A DNA stretch of 45,638 bases. Source: Erysipelotrichaceae bacterium (GTDB taxonomy: Bacteria > Bacillota_I > Bacilli_A > Erysipelotrichales > Erysipelotrichaceae). The notes under the pieces were generated by a model. That model saw only the letters and a program-made list of their open reading frames with translations. It did no database searches and was not told where the DNA came from. The translations under genes were made by a program, and so were the position numbers. The stretch spans positions 1 through 45,638 of the forward strand of contig JAFULN010000013.1 in the NCBI GenBank assembly GCA_017473335.1, given 5' to 3'. Positions 23,830 through 32,098 of the stretch are shown here, piece after piece; the first letter of the stretch is position 1; every line of letters begins with the position of its first letter.

Positions 23830-25116
23830 CTATTTCTTCAGTGCCATAATGCGCTTAGCGCGTCTGACACCTTCAGTAACATCAATCTTGGAAGGACAAA
23901 TGTATGTACACATACCGCATTCAACACAATCCATAACTCCAAGTTTCTTAAGTGCATCTGTATCCTTTGACTTTTCAGCCATGTTGATGCGAACAGGCTG
24001 CAGTCCAGCTGGACAGTGATCAGAGCACTTACCGCAGCGCAGGCAAGCAATTGCCTTTACTGGAACGTGCTTCAAAACAGTCAAAGCATTGTTGTAAGTA
24101 CCAATGACAAACTTGTCGCTTGTAATTGTCTTACCCATCATAGGCCCTCCAGCAATCAAAAGAATTTCTTCTGAAGTATATCCGCCGCATGCATTAATAA
24201 TCACACCAGCAGGTGTACCTACAGGAACTCTAACATTGCTAGGTTCCTTCACGCCATCACCAGAGACAGTAACAATCTTCTCAACAATTGGCATACCAGT
24301 TCTCATGCACTTTGCAAATGAAATTGCAGTTGCAGCATTGCTGACGATGCAGCCAACTTCTGAAGGCAGTTTTTCATAACGCTGTTTTGTTACTTCATAA
24401 ACCAAAGTTCTTTCCCAGCCCATTGGATAAACATCTGGAACTGCAACAACTTCAGTTTTTTCCACATCTTTGAAAGCTTCCTTCAATACAGGAATAAATT
24501 CTTTCTTTGTTTCTTTAATGCAAACCATTGCCTTTTCTGCTTCACATGTTTTCAGCATTGCTTCAACACCTGAAACTAAATCTGCAAGATTTTCTTTCAT
24601 TCCTGCATAGTCACAAGTCAAATATGGTTCACATTCAACTGCATTGATAATCAGATTTTTAATTCCCTTAGCGCCATATTTGATATATGCTGGGAATCCT
24701 GCACCACCGCAGCCAACTAATCCCATGTTCTTCATGAAGTCAACAAGTTCTTCCTTAGAAGCATTCTTGTAGTCAAGCGGCTTCAAAGGAGCTTCTTTTT
24801 CGTACTTGCCATCATTTTCAATGACCAGATGTTCAATTGGTTTTAAAGATGCATGCATGACTTTCTGGATACCCTTTACTGTACCAGAAACTGAAGAATA
24901 CAGAGGTACTGTAAAATGGTCTTTGCGGAAAGCTACTTTTGTTCCTACTTTCACGCTGTCCCCTTCTTTAACCAGAACTTCATAAGCTGTTGACCCCATA
25001 TTGATCAGCGGAAGATATACCAATGCACCTGGATCTACAAACTTCATCTCTGAGTGATCAGTCAAATCTTTATGCCCGTTGACATGCTTGCGCATAGGTC
25101 CTGTTAAAAAAGACAT
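23830..25116 (-). CDS. rnfC: Rnf complex NADH-binding subunit RnfC
   Basis: 428 residues. An N-terminal barrel-sandwich domain ('VKEGDSVKVGTKVA') is followed by the flavin/NADH domain with 'GLVGCGGAGFPAYIKY' and then two 4Fe-4S motifs, 'CLRCGKCSDHCP' and 'CVECGMCTYICP'. RnfC is the peripheral cytoplasmic subunit where NAD+ is reduced or NADH oxidised. The start was set at the ATG with TTTAGGTGA upstream; the in-frame TTG further out has no site. It is the first gene of the operon, and its promoter region is shared with the divergent apbE. Confidence 0.95.
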   Translation of the reverse strand: MSFLTGPMRKHVNGHKDLTDHSEMKFVDPGALVYLPLINMGSTAYEVLVKEGDSVKVGTKVAFRKDHFTVPLYSSVSGTVKGIQKVMHASLKPIEHLVIENDGKYEKEAPLKPLDYKNASKEELVDFMKNMGLVGCGGAGFPAYIKYGAKGIKNLIINAVECEPYLTCDYAGMKENLADLVSGVEAMLKTCEAEKAMVCIKETKKEFIPVLKEAFKDVEKTEVVAVPDVYPMGWERTLVYEVTKQRYEKLPSEVGCIVSNAATAISFAKCMRTGMPIVEKIVTVSGDGVKEPSNVRVPVGTPAGVIINACGGYTSEEILLIAGGPMMGKTITSDKFVIGTYNNALTVLKHVPVKAIACLRCGKCSDHCPAGLQPVRINMAEKSKDTDALKKLGVMDCVECGMCTYICPSKIDVTEGVRRAKRIMALKK

Positions 25117-25147
25117 AATTTCACCTAAACCTTTCTTATGTTTCTTT

Positions 25148-25176
25148 TTTATTTGCACACAAAAAGCACAAATAAA
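25148..25176. promoter_or_regulatory. Operator-like inverted repeat in rnfC leader
   Basis: Perfect 8-base arms TTTATTTG and CAAATAAA separated by 13 bases, placed between the rnfC -10 box and its ribosome site. It could be a repressor site or an mRNA hairpin. The regulator is unknown; it does not match the Rex consensus. Confidence 0.45.
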
Positions 25177-25185
25177 TTCTATGAT

Positions 25186-25194
25186 ATTATACCA
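25186..25194 (-). promoter_or_regulatory. Extended -10 promoter of rnf operon
   Basis: Minus-strand TGGTATAAT with perfect TATAAT, about 70 bases before the rnfC ATG; weak -35. Confidence 0.62.
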
Positions 25195-25263
25195 CTTTCA
25201 GTTGTAGAATAGAAAGTCTTTAAATGGTAAAATTTCATATATTTTCTGATAATATCCTTATAG

Positions 25264-25291
25264 TAGTCAAATTCATTTTTTATGTTATAAT
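25264..25291 (+). promoter_or_regulatory. Promoter of apbE
   Basis: TAGTCA (25264-25269), a 16-base spacer and an extended -10 TGTTATAAT ending at 25291, 16 bases before the ATG. Confidence 0.65.
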
Positions 25292-25307
25292 GTCACAGGT
25301 GATACAA

Positions 25308-26423
25308 ATGAAAAAACTTCTCATTTTATTTATGAGTTTATTGATGATTGGATGTACAACACAGGATACCCCTAAACCTCCAACACAAACTTCTGTACCG
25401 ATATCAAAAACAACGTTTACTTCTTTCGAAGCAGGTTTTGATACCGTTTATTATTTGACATTCTACAGTACAAAAACACAGGAAGAATTAAAACCTGTTT
25501 TTGATCAAAGTGTTGATCTAGCCTATCGCTACCATCAGCTGTTTGATATCTACAACAATTATGAAGGTATCAATAATATTAAAACAATCAATGACAATGC
25601 AGGTATTCAGCCAGTTGAAGTTGATCCTGTAATTATTGAAATGCTTAAAATCTCTAAACAGATGAATGAGTTATCAAATGGTGAATTTGATGTAACTTAT
25701 GGTTCAGTCTTTAAAGTATGGCACAATTATCGTGATGAAGCTGAAACTACAGGAAAAGGTCCTGTTCCAAATCAGGATGAGCTGATAAATGCACAGAAAT
25801 CTGTAGGATGGGAACACATTCTTCTTGATGAAGAAGCAAACACTGTCTATATTGATCATCCAGAAGTTCGTTTGGATGTTGGTGGAATCGCCAAGGGTTT
25901 TGCCACAGAAAAAATAGCAGCATTCCTTCAATCTAAAGGCATTGATACTGCAATTATTAATTTTGGTGGAAACAATCGTGTGATTGGCAGTAAGCCCGAT
26001 GGTTCTTTATGGGGACTTGGCATTGAAGAGCCTGGAACAGGAAGTACCCTTTTAGCTGTTGATTTAGAAGGTCCTGTTTCAGTGGTTACCAGCGGCGATT
26101 ATCATCGATACTATGTCTGTGAAGACGGAAACACATACCATCACATTATTGATCCAACGACACTTTACCCTGCAACTGATTACCGTTCTGTAACGATTTT
26201 TACACTTAACAGCGGTTACGCAGATGCATTAAGCACTTCACTGTTTACCATGAGCATTGAAGATGGCAAAGCACTTCTGAACGAATTCAACAAACTTCAT
26301 CCAGAATCACCTGCAAGTGCTATCTGGGTCTTATCAAAAGACAAGGAAACAGAAGATGGATTTACAGCAGGTAACTTCTTTATTACATCGACAGAAGACT
26401 TAATAAATAAAATCAGGCATTAA
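25308..26423 (+). CDS. apbE: ApbE FAD:protein FMN transferase (lipoprotein)
   Basis: 371 residues. A lipoprotein signal with 'LMIGC' lipobox anchors it outside the membrane. The ApbE fold shows 'FDVTYGSVF', 'LDVGGIAKGFA' (Mg/FAD site), 'NFGGNNRVIG' and 'YHHIIDP'. It transfers FMN from FAD to the Thr of [ST]GAT-type motifs, so its obvious local targets are RnfG (three sites), RnfD and possibly the lipoprotein at 15320. The start was placed at the ATG preceded by AGGTGATA; upstream in-frame starts lie within the promoter. It is divergent from rnfC, giving one control region for the complex and its flavinylation enzyme. Confidence 0.95.
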   Translation: MKKLLILFMSLLMIGCTTQDTPKPPTQTSVPISKTTFTSFEAGFDTVYYLTFYSTKTQEELKPVFDQSVDLAYRYHQLFDIYNNYEGINNIKTINDNAGIQPVEVDPVIIEMLKISKQMNELSNGEFDVTYGSVFKVWHNYRDEAETTGKGPVPNQDELINAQKSVGWEHILLDEEANTVYIDHPEVRLDVGGIAKGFATEKIAAFLQSKGIDTAIINFGGNNRVIGSKPDGSLWGLGIEEPGTGSTLLAVDLEGPVSVVTSGDYHRYYVCEDGNTYHHIIDPTTLYPATDYRSVTIFTLNSGYADALSTSLFTMSIEDGKALLNEFNKLHPESPASAIWVLSKDKETEDGFTAGNFFITSTEDLINKIRH

Positions 26424-26457
26424 AAAATCAGGAGAAAATTCTCCTGATTTTTTCTTT
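26422..26457. terminator. Bidirectional terminator between apbE and pgi
   Basis: 13-base stem AAAAAATCAGGAG/CTCCTGATTTTTT with a 6-base loop. T tracts on both strands serve the convergent ends of apbE and pgi. Confidence 0.9.
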
Positions 26458-26461
26458 TCAC

Positions 26462-27736
26462 TTAGTTTTTGCCCAGAAGACGGAACATGTTCTTCTTATA
26501 GACTTCAACACCAGGCTGATTGAATGGGTTGATATCCAGCATATAGCAGCTCATTGCACATGCCTTGAAGAAGAAGTAGCTCATGTAACCAAATGTATAA
26601 GCACTCATATCTTCAACAGTGATAATCAGATTTGGAACACCACCAGTTACTTCATGGGCTTCCAAAGTACCCTGACATGCCATCTTGTTGACCCAGTCTA
26701 AAGACTTTCCAGCCAGATAGTTCATATTGTCAAGATTATCTTCATCATGTGGGAATTCACCATCCAGTGTTGGCTTGTCAACCAGTACCAGAGTTTCAAA
26801 CAGCACCTTATTTCCTTCCTGCACAAACTGTCCCAGTGAATGCAGGTCAGTTGAGAAATTAGCGCTGCATGGCAGAATACCCTTGCCATCTTTACCTTCA
26901 GATTCACCAAACAGCTGTTTCCACCATTCCGCAACCATTGCCATCTGTGATTCATATGCAACAAACATTTCAGCACATTTGCCTGAATTGCTGAGAATCT
27001 GACGAGCTACACCATACTGATATGCCGGATTGTTTTCCAGTACATCTGTATTGAATGCATGATATGCATCCACTGCACCCTTCATCAGTTCAACAATATC
27101 AACACCTGCAATTGCCAGAGGAAGCAAACCTACTGGAGTTGTAACAGAGAAACGTCCACCGATATCATCAGGAATGACAAAAGTCTTATAGCCTTCCTTG
27201 TCAGCCAGTTCCTTCAATGTGCCTCTTGCCTTGTCAGTTGTCGCAATAATGCGTGTCTTGCATTCTTCCTTGCCATAGCGCTTTTCCATCATCTGCTTCA
27301 GCATACGGAAAGCCAGTGCAGTTTCAGTTGTTGTACCAGACTTAGAGATAACATTCAAAACACATTCCTTGTTCTGAATATATGCTTCAACCTGTTTAAA
27401 ATAAGTACTTGAGAAAGTATTACCAATAAAGATCACTTCAGGACCTTCCAGTGGATACAGACCCTTTACCATTTCATAAGCAGCACGTGCACCTAGATAA
27501 GATCCTCCAATACCGCAAACCAGCAGTACTTCGCATTTATCCTTTACGCTTTCTGCTACTTCCAGCATGCGTGCAAATTCTTCTTTGTCATAATTCAAAG
27601 GCCAGTCTACCCAACCCAAGAAATCATTTCCAGCACCTGTTTTTTCATGAATCATCTTATGAATTTCAGATACTCTTGGCTGATAGGAAGAAATTTCTTC
27701 CTGAAGATGCGCGTGACTTGCATCAAACTTAATCAT
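26462..27736 (-). CDS. pgi: Glucose-6-phosphate isomerase
   Basis: 424 residues, the short bacterial form of Pgi. It interconverts glucose-6-phosphate and fructose-6-phosphate in glycolysis. Motifs: 'VCGIGGSYLGARA' and 'VISKSGTTTETA' for phosphate binding, the active-site Glu in 'GESEGKDGKG', 'TDLHSLGQFVQEG', and the C-terminal 'NPFNQPGVEVYKK' containing the catalytic Lys. The ATG start follows AAAGGAGAG. It overlaps the upstream S1-domain gene by 8 bases, so the two are co-transcribed and probably coupled. Confidence 0.97.
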   Translation of the reverse strand: MIKFDASHAHLQEEISSYQPRVSEIHKMIHEKTGAGNDFLGWVDWPLNYDKEEFARMLEVAESVKDKCEVLLVCGIGGSYLGARAAYEMVKGLYPLEGPEVIFIGNTFSSTYFKQVEAYIQNKECVLNVISKSGTTTETALAFRMLKQMMEKRYGKEECKTRIIATTDKARGTLKELADKEGYKTFVIPDDIGGRFSVTTPVGLLPLAIAGVDIVELMKGAVDAYHAFNTDVLENNPAYQYGVARQILSNSGKCAEMFVAYESQMAMVAEWWKQLFGESEGKDGKGILPCSANFSTDLHSLGQFVQEGNKVLFETLVLVDKPTLDGEFPHDEDNLDNMNYLAGKSLDWVNKMACQGTLEAHEVTGGVPNLIITVEDMSAYTFGYMSYFFFKACAMSCYMLDINPFNQPGVEVYKKNMFRLLGKN

Positions 27737-28100
27737 GTTGTTTTCTCTCCTTTAACGCTTGATCAATCCATTCATCCATCATATTTTCAATGGATGAAAA
27801 ACCTAGTTTCATCTCTGGAAGTCTCCAGTCTCTGCGGCGATTTCTCGCCTTTCTGAAACCAGTTGGGTGTACTGCCTTGAGCGACAATCTTGCCTGATTC
27901 ATCTTTTCATCAACATCAATTACTTTCACAGTAACCATTTCATCCAATGTGACGAATCTTCCTACGTCTTTGACATATCCATCAGAGATTTCAGAGATAT
28001 GAATCAGCCCGCTCATTCCGTCATCAAGTACAACGAATGCGCCATAGGGCTGAATACCGGTGATTTTTCCTGAGACAATCTGTCCAACTTTCACACTCAT
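27729..28100 (-). CDS. yugI: S1-domain RNA-binding protein (YugI/CvfD family)
   Basis: 123 residues. A single S1 domain at 3-72 ('VGQIVSGKITGIQPYGAFV', 'GLIHISEI') is followed by a basic linker and a short C-terminal helix 'IENMMDEWIDQ', matching YugI/general stress protein 13 and streptococcal CvfD, which bind RNA and affect translation. I place the start at the second ATG (28100) with GGGGGTG upstream; the first ATG at 28118 lies at the expected transcription start. Its pairing with pgi recalls the yugI-pgi neighbourhood of B. subtilis. Confidence 0.88.
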   Translation of the reverse strand: MSVKVGQIVSGKITGIQPYGAFVVLDDGMSGLIHISEISDGYVKDVGRFVTLDEMVTVKVIDVDEKMNQARLSLKAVHPTGFRKARNRRRDWRLPEMKLGFSSIENMMDEWIDQALKERKQHD

Positions 28101-28123
28101 GTCTACACCCCCATACATAGTGT

Positions 28124-28132
28124 ATTATATCA
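28124..28132 (-). promoter_or_regulatory. Extended -10 promoter of yugI-pgi
   Basis: Minus-strand TGATATAAT with perfect TATAAT, giving a short leader of about 17 bases before the ATG at 28100. Confidence 0.6.
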
Positions 28133-28192
28133 CAGTTTTCACTTTCATTTCACATCAATCGAATGTTTTTGTAATCCAATCCATAGAAATTG

Positions 28193-28201
28193 TGCTATAC
28201 T
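28193..28201 (+). promoter_or_regulatory. Extended -10 promoter of yuiD-nifU pair
   Basis: TGCTATACT about 20 bases before the yuiD ATG; GCGAGGTG is the ribosome site. Confidence 0.55.
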
Positions 28202-28220
28202 AAAAAAGCGAGGTGAATTT

Positions 28221-28676
28221 ATGCTCTCCTATATGTATCCTTTCTGGGCCGCACTTATCGCAATGATATCAGCACAGTTTGCTAAACCGTTTTATTTATG
28301 GCTTTTAAAACGCGAATGGAACTGGTCACTGATGAAAGCCAGCGGCGGTTTCCCAAGTTCACATTCCGCAACAGTAGCGGCACTCTCTTTGGCAGTTGGC
28401 ATCCAGGAGAACTTTTCATCAACAATCTTTGCAGTAACACTGGCATTTTCAATGATTATTTGTTATGACGCTGCGAATGTCCGCTATTATGCAGGACAAA
28501 ACATTCAGATTACACGACAGCTGATTAAAGATATTCAGGAATTGACAGCAACCAAACTTACTGATCCTATTTATCTGACCAAAATCAAAAATGTTCTTGG
28601 TCATACTTGGGTAGAAGTCATTGGCGGTGTCTGCCATGGACTAATAGTTGCAGGGATTCTGTATTTTCTAAAGTAA
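28221..28676 (+). CDS. yuiD: YuiD family divergent PAP2 membrane protein (DUF212)
   Basis: 151 residues with four likely membrane helices. 'SGGFPSSHSATVAALSLAVG' (residues 41-60) and 'GHTWVEVIGG' near the C-terminus are the two conserved phosphatase-like motifs of the DUF212/acid-PAP2 family, with the order and spacing seen in B. subtilis YuiD. A membrane phosphatase role, perhaps on lipid phosphates, is likely but unproven. It is followed 12 bases later by the NifU-like gene on the same strand, forming a two-gene unit divergent from yugI-pgi. Confidence 0.9.
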   Translation: MLSYMYPFWAALIAMISAQFAKPFYLWLLKREWNWSLMKASGGFPSSHSATVAALSLAVGIQENFSSTIFAVTLAFSMIICYDAANVRYYAGQNIQITRQLIKDIQELTATKLTDPIYLTKIKNVLGHTWVEVIGGVCHGLIVAGILYFLK

Positions 28677-28688
28677 CGAGGTAAACAT

Positions 28689-28928
28689 ATGACACAGGAA
28701 GAACACGTAATCGATGTATTGGAAAAAATCCGTCCCTATATTCAAAGAGACGGCGGAGATGTAGAATTTGAATCTCTAGAGGATGGCATTGTCACAGTTA
28801 GAATGCTGGGGGCATGCGCTGACTGTCTATCCATCAACGATACATTAAAAGATGGTATTGAAGCTCTGATTCTTGATGAAGTACCAGGAATCACAGAAGT
28901 TCGTCTTTCTAGCACTAGTCTATTCTAG
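28689..28928 (+). CDS. NifU-like C-terminal domain (Nfu) iron-sulfur carrier
   Basis: 79 residues comprising one NifU C-terminal domain: 'IRPYIQRDGGDVEF' and the cluster-binding 'GACADC' (CxxC). Nfu proteins carry and deliver 4Fe-4S clusters to client enzymes; here Rnf subunits and the ene-reductases would be plausible clients, which is inference. It corresponds to B. subtilis YutI in size and sequence. ACGAGGTAA precedes the ATG. The stop codon is embedded in the terminator stem. Confidence 0.93.
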   Translation: MTQEEHVIDVLEKIRPYIQRDGGDVEFESLEDGIVTVRMLGACADCLSINDTLKDGIEALILDEVPGITEVRLSSTSLF

Positions 28929-28938
28929 TGCTTTTTTA
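28911..28938 (+). terminator. Terminator of yuiD-nifU transcript
   Basis: Perfect 8-base stem AGCACTAG/CTAGTGCT with a 6-base loop, then TTTTTTAA. The 3' end may also serve the convergent yunB transcript. Confidence 0.88.
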
Positions 28939-29598
28939 ATCCATAATATAATCTGGAAGTTTTCCCTGTACAATCTGAATCACTAAGGGAATACGACACT
29001 CAATAGGAGCCTGTGTCATCAAAAAAGGTGTGACTACCAATAACTGCGTTGTAATGATTAAATCAATTTGAATCAAAGTGCTGTTGATACCATAAGGTGA
29101 ACTGTTCACTTCAATTTCTCCTGAACATGAATTCATGACTTCCATATGAATATCAACCTGTGGCCCTATTCTTGAAAACAAGGCGATTCCTGTAAAATAA
29201 CCAAGATTCACAGAATAGATAACACCTTTGTCGTAATAGATCATCTTTGTGTTTGGATCCATTTGGCCTGATGATGCAGCATCCAAGGACGTCTCAGCAA
29301 CATGCAAGCACTCAGATAGAATCTGATTCATCGTGTACGTATTGTAGTTAACTTCTATGATATTTCCTTCTTCATCACGAAGAAAACTCATGCATTCTGA
29401 AGGATTCACCTCAATCGTACTTACAGACCTTTTGATAATCTGTGTAGCTGCATTAGCTGCTTCTACACGAGCCATCTCTTCAACCTGCGGATAGATTTTA
29501 TCATTGATGCGAAGAACCAGTAAGCATGCTTGTCCTAGAAATCCAAGCACAATGAAGAAGATGACAATTCGCTTTATCACTTTTGCTGAAATACACAT
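28936..29598 (-). CDS. yunB: Sporulation protein YunB
   Basis: 220 residues. One N-terminal membrane helix (about 10-28) is followed by an extracytoplasmic domain with the YunB pattern 'EVNYNTYTMNQIL', 'NSSPYGINSTLIQIDL' and the C-terminal 'PLVIQIVQGKLPDYI'. In B. subtilis yunB is under sigma-E, and its loss lowers sporulation. The start codon overlaps the end of yunC by 22 bases in another frame, implying translational coupling. The ribosome site is weak (GAAAGAAG), in keeping with coupling. A GTG at codon 7 is a possible alternative start. Confidence 0.9.
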   Translation of the reverse strand: MCISAKVIKRIVIFFIVLGFLGQACLLVLRINDKIYPQVEEMARVEAANAATQIIKRSVSTIEVNPSECMSFLRDEEGNIIEVNYNTYTMNQILSECLHVAETSLDAASSGQMDPNTKMIYYDKGVIYSVNLGYFTGIALFSRIGPQVDIHMEVMNSCSGEIEVNSSPYGINSTLIQIDLIITTQLLVVTPFLMTQAPIECRIPLVIQIVQGKLPDYIMD

Positions 29599-29876
29599 GC
29601 GACAGCTTCTTTCACACTCATAGATTCATGAATTCCAAGATTTTTGGCAGATACTGAAATTTCTTTGCATGGCTGATTCATCATCTTTTCAAAACTTCCT
29701 GATGAACAGCGAATCAATGGTACTGAACATCGTTTCTCTATCTGATGAAGATTAAAACATTCATCAAGACAAATCATTTTCATATTTACCAGCATTCTCA
29801 TCGTCACTTTTGGAAGATAGATTAAAACACCTAAAAAGCGTTCATCTCCTATCATCCATGGTTTGATTTCAATCAT
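29577..29876 (-). CDS. yunC: YunC family protein (DUF1805)
   Basis: 99 residues. The pattern matches B. subtilis YunC: 'MIEIKPWMIGDERFLGVLI' at the start, 'LPKVTMRMLV', a middle Cys-containing strand, and the C-terminal 'AKNLGIHESMSVKEAV'. The family's biochemical function is unknown. Its place next to yunB is conserved between this organism and Bacillus, where the two genes are neighbours. The ATG has a strong GGAGGGG site. Whether it is under sporulation control is not decided by the sequence. Confidence 0.8.
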   Translation of the reverse strand: MIEIKPWMIGDERFLGVLIYLPKVTMRMLVNMKMICLDECFNLHQIEKRCSVPLIRCSSGSFEKMMNQPCKEISVSAKNLGIHESMSVKEAVACVFQQK

Positions 29877-29929
29877 GCAACCCCTCCAAAATCACTTTAT
29901 GCACAATTTCCTAAATGATGACTTTTCAA

Positions 29930-29961
29930 AATTAAAACGGCATGAACACTCATGCCGTTTT
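29930..29961 (-). terminator. Terminator of AI-2E family transporter gene
   Basis: Perfect 12-base stem AAAACGGCATGA/TCATGCCGTTTT with a 4-base loop, followed on the minus strand by AATTTTG. Confidence 0.85.
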
Positions 29962-29962
29962 C

Positions 29963-31102
29963 TTATTCTACAACAATATTTTTCTTTGCGAGCTGTTTTT
30001 CGACAACCTTCTTGCATACTACATAAATTATCGAAAACACTGGAACTCCTAAAAACATTCCAACTACACCAAAGAATCCGCCTCCAACAAGAATTGCGAA
30101 CATAACGTACAGTGTTGGAATTCCCATTGAATCCCCAAGAATCAAAGGTCCCAGGATGTTTCCATCAAACTGCTGAAGTGCCAAAACAAACAGCGCAAAC
30201 CATAGTGAATCAATTGGATTGACAATAAACAGAATGACAATACCAGGAACAGCACCGATGAATGGTCCAAAGAAAGGAATAACATTGGTGACACCAACAA
30301 TAAAGCTAATCAGCAGTGCAAAATCAAAACCAATCAGGCTCATCCCAATATAGCACATGATTCCAATGATAGTAGAATCCACAATTTTCCCAACAATGAA
30401 GCTGTTAAACATTTTAGAGCTCAGCTTTGCCAGTTCTCTGAACTGTTTTACAACTGGAACAGGGAAAATCACATAGGCAACCTTTTTAATCTGCTTATAG
30501 AAACGTTCACGATCAAACATGATATACAATGCAATAATCAGACCAATGATAAAGTCAAAGACCGCCGTCACAAGACGAATTGAATATCCAAGAATTGTTG
30601 GAATCATATTTTTCAGATAGTCCACGACATCCATTAAAGTATCCTGCCCAACCTCAAAGAACCAAGTCAGAAAATTAGCAGTCTGAGGATACAGCTCAAT
30701 GGTTTCTTCAATAATCGCTTCTGCATTGATTGCATAGTTTCCAATCTGATTGGACAACTTAATTACGCTATCGCTAATCGATGGGAAAATAAGAAACAAG
30801 AAACCTAAAACAACCAGAATCATCACAACCATTGCAAGTCCTGCAGATATTTTACGTTTTGTCGTTTGCTTAAGCTTTGTCTTTTTCAATAAATTATTCT
30901 CTATTCCCATCATAATTGGATGAAGCAGAAATGCTGCTGCAAACCCAATCATAAATGGCATCAGTACAGATGCAGCTAATGAAAAGAAATTTTTAACAAC
31001 ATCAAAATTCAAAATAGAGAAATATAACAGAATCAAAATTGAACCAGCAAGCACAAAGGCAAGTGCACTCTCTTTTGTCTGCTGAGAAAATTTGATTTTC
31101 AT
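29963..31102 (-). CDS. AI-2E family transporter (PerM/YtvI-like)
   Basis: 379 residues, about eight membrane helices. The C-terminal region shows the family signature: 'GVTNVIPFFGPFIGAVPG' with a downstream 'QQFDGNILGPLILGDSMG' and 'GGGFFGVVGMFLGVPV'. The family includes autoinducer-2 exporters, Na+/H+ antiporters and the sporulation-linked YtvI; substrate cannot be assigned here. The ATG is preceded by a GCAGGTGGTG site, and the gene has its own promoter. Confidence 0.9.
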   Translation of the reverse strand: MKIKFSQQTKESALAFVLAGSILILLYFSILNFDVVKNFFSLAASVLMPFMIGFAAAFLLHPIMMGIENNLLKKTKLKQTTKRKISAGLAMVVMILVVLGFLFLIFPSISDSVIKLSNQIGNYAINAEAIIEETIELYPQTANFLTWFFEVGQDTLMDVVDYLKNMIPTILGYSIRLVTAVFDFIIGLIIALYIMFDRERFYKQIKKVAYVIFPVPVVKQFRELAKLSSKMFNSFIVGKIVDSTIIGIMCYIGMSLIGFDFALLISFIVGVTNVIPFFGPFIGAVPGIVILFIVNPIDSLWFALFVLALQQFDGNILGPLILGDSMGIPTLYVMFAILVGGGFFGVVGMFLGVPVFSIIYVVCKKVVEKQLAKKNIVVE

Positions 31103-31124
31103 AACATCACCACCTGCAGTATTT

Positions 31125-31133
31125 ATTGTACCA
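31125..31133 (-). promoter_or_regulatory. Extended -10 promoter of AI-2E transporter gene
   Basis: Minus-strand TGGTACAAT, about 22 bases before the ATG; no clear -35. Confidence 0.5.
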
Positions 31134-31181
31134 CATTCACGCCTTCTTTTTTTGTAAAAACTTATGAAATCATTCTAAAGA

Positions 31182-32045
31182 TTAACTAAAGATTGTAAAT
31201 GTACTCATCACAAGCACAAAGATAAGATACGTCCAAAACAGTTTAGAATGAAAAGCTGAAGAATATCCACCAACTTCAACAGAATGGACTTTCATATAAT
31301 CACGGATATATATCCTGTTTTTATATAAATACACTCCTCCAAAAATCGCAAATATAAACAATATTCCCCACTGTACATATGCCATCCCGGGTATATATAA
31401 TGCTACAGCACTAAACAGTACTGCAAAAATACCATTATTGAAAAAATGCAAAGCCATTGAAGCATAAATAGAATAATTCAGATAAACATAGGAAAACAGA
31501 ATTCCTGACATCAATGCAAATGGAATCGTATAAACACTATGATGAGCACACCCAAACAAAACTGAGCCTATACCAATCGCTAATAGATGTGAATGTTTAG
31601 AAAGTTCTTGTAATCCCATTCCTCGAAAGACGATTTCTTCAAACACAGGAGCTACTACTGCAGTAAATATCACAAATGGGAGTGTAATCTGACTGACATT
31701 TCCCATGGACTTGATAAATTCTACTGGACTCATCTGTAGAGAAAGACGCATGCAAAACTGTATACCTAGCGCAATGATCTGAGCTAATGCCAAAAGACAT
31801 ACAAAACTCATAAAAGTTTTTAACCTCATTTTCTTTACTGGTACAAAATAATCTGGACATTGTTTTCGATAAATCAGCATCATCATCGTTCCATTACATA
31901 CAGTCATAACAATTTCTACCCACATCCACTGATCATTATTTTGATATTCATTCATCAACAGCAGTGAAAACAATGCAGGCATCAGCTGATAGCCAATATT
32001 AACCTGTGTTGCCTTACAGACTGAGCGGGTAATCTTTTTATTCAT
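31182..32045 (-). CDS. CPBP family intramembrane metalloprotease
   Basis: 287 residues, about eight membrane helices. Motif 1 is 'PVFEEIVFRG' (EExxxR), motif 2 'FGCAHHS' carries the conserved His, and a later Asn-containing helix follows ('HFFNNGIF'). Abi/CPBP proteins cleave CAAX-like or peptide substrates, and some confer bacteriocin self-immunity; no bacteriocin gene is adjacent. Two ATGs follow AAAGGAGG; I chose the second because spacing is better. The upstream in-frame stretch overlaps the ileS terminator and is not coding. Confidence 0.85.
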   Translation of the reverse strand: MNKKITRSVCKATQVNIGYQLMPALFSLLLMNEYQNNDQWMWVEIVMTVCNGTMMMLIYRKQCPDYFVPVKKMRLKTFMSFVCLLALAQIIALGIQFCMRLSLQMSPVEFIKSMGNVSQITLPFVIFTAVVAPVFEEIVFRGMGLQELSKHSHLLAIGIGSVLFGCAHHSVYTIPFALMSGILFSYVYLNYSIYASMALHFFNNGIFAVLFSAVALYIPGMAYVQWGILFIFAIFGGVYLYKNRIYIRDYMKVHSVEVGGYSSAFHSKLFWTYLIFVLVMSTFTIFS

Positions 32046-32061
32046 CATCTTCCTCCTTTCA

Positions 32062-32091
32062 AAGAAACAGGTGCAGAAATTCTGCACCTGT
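32062..32091 (-). terminator. Terminator of ileS
   Basis: Perfect 10-base stem ACAGGTGCAG/CTGCACCTGT with a 5-base loop, followed on the minus strand by TTCTTTG. It lies directly after the ileS stop codon. Confidence 0.82.
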
Positions 32092-32098
32092 GTTTATT

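Noticed and set aside
29894-29901. CATAAAGT on the minus strand upstream of yunC, similar to a sigma-E -10 box
   Set aside because: Its expected start point would fall on the ribosome-binding site, and no matching -35 element is at 13-15 bases.
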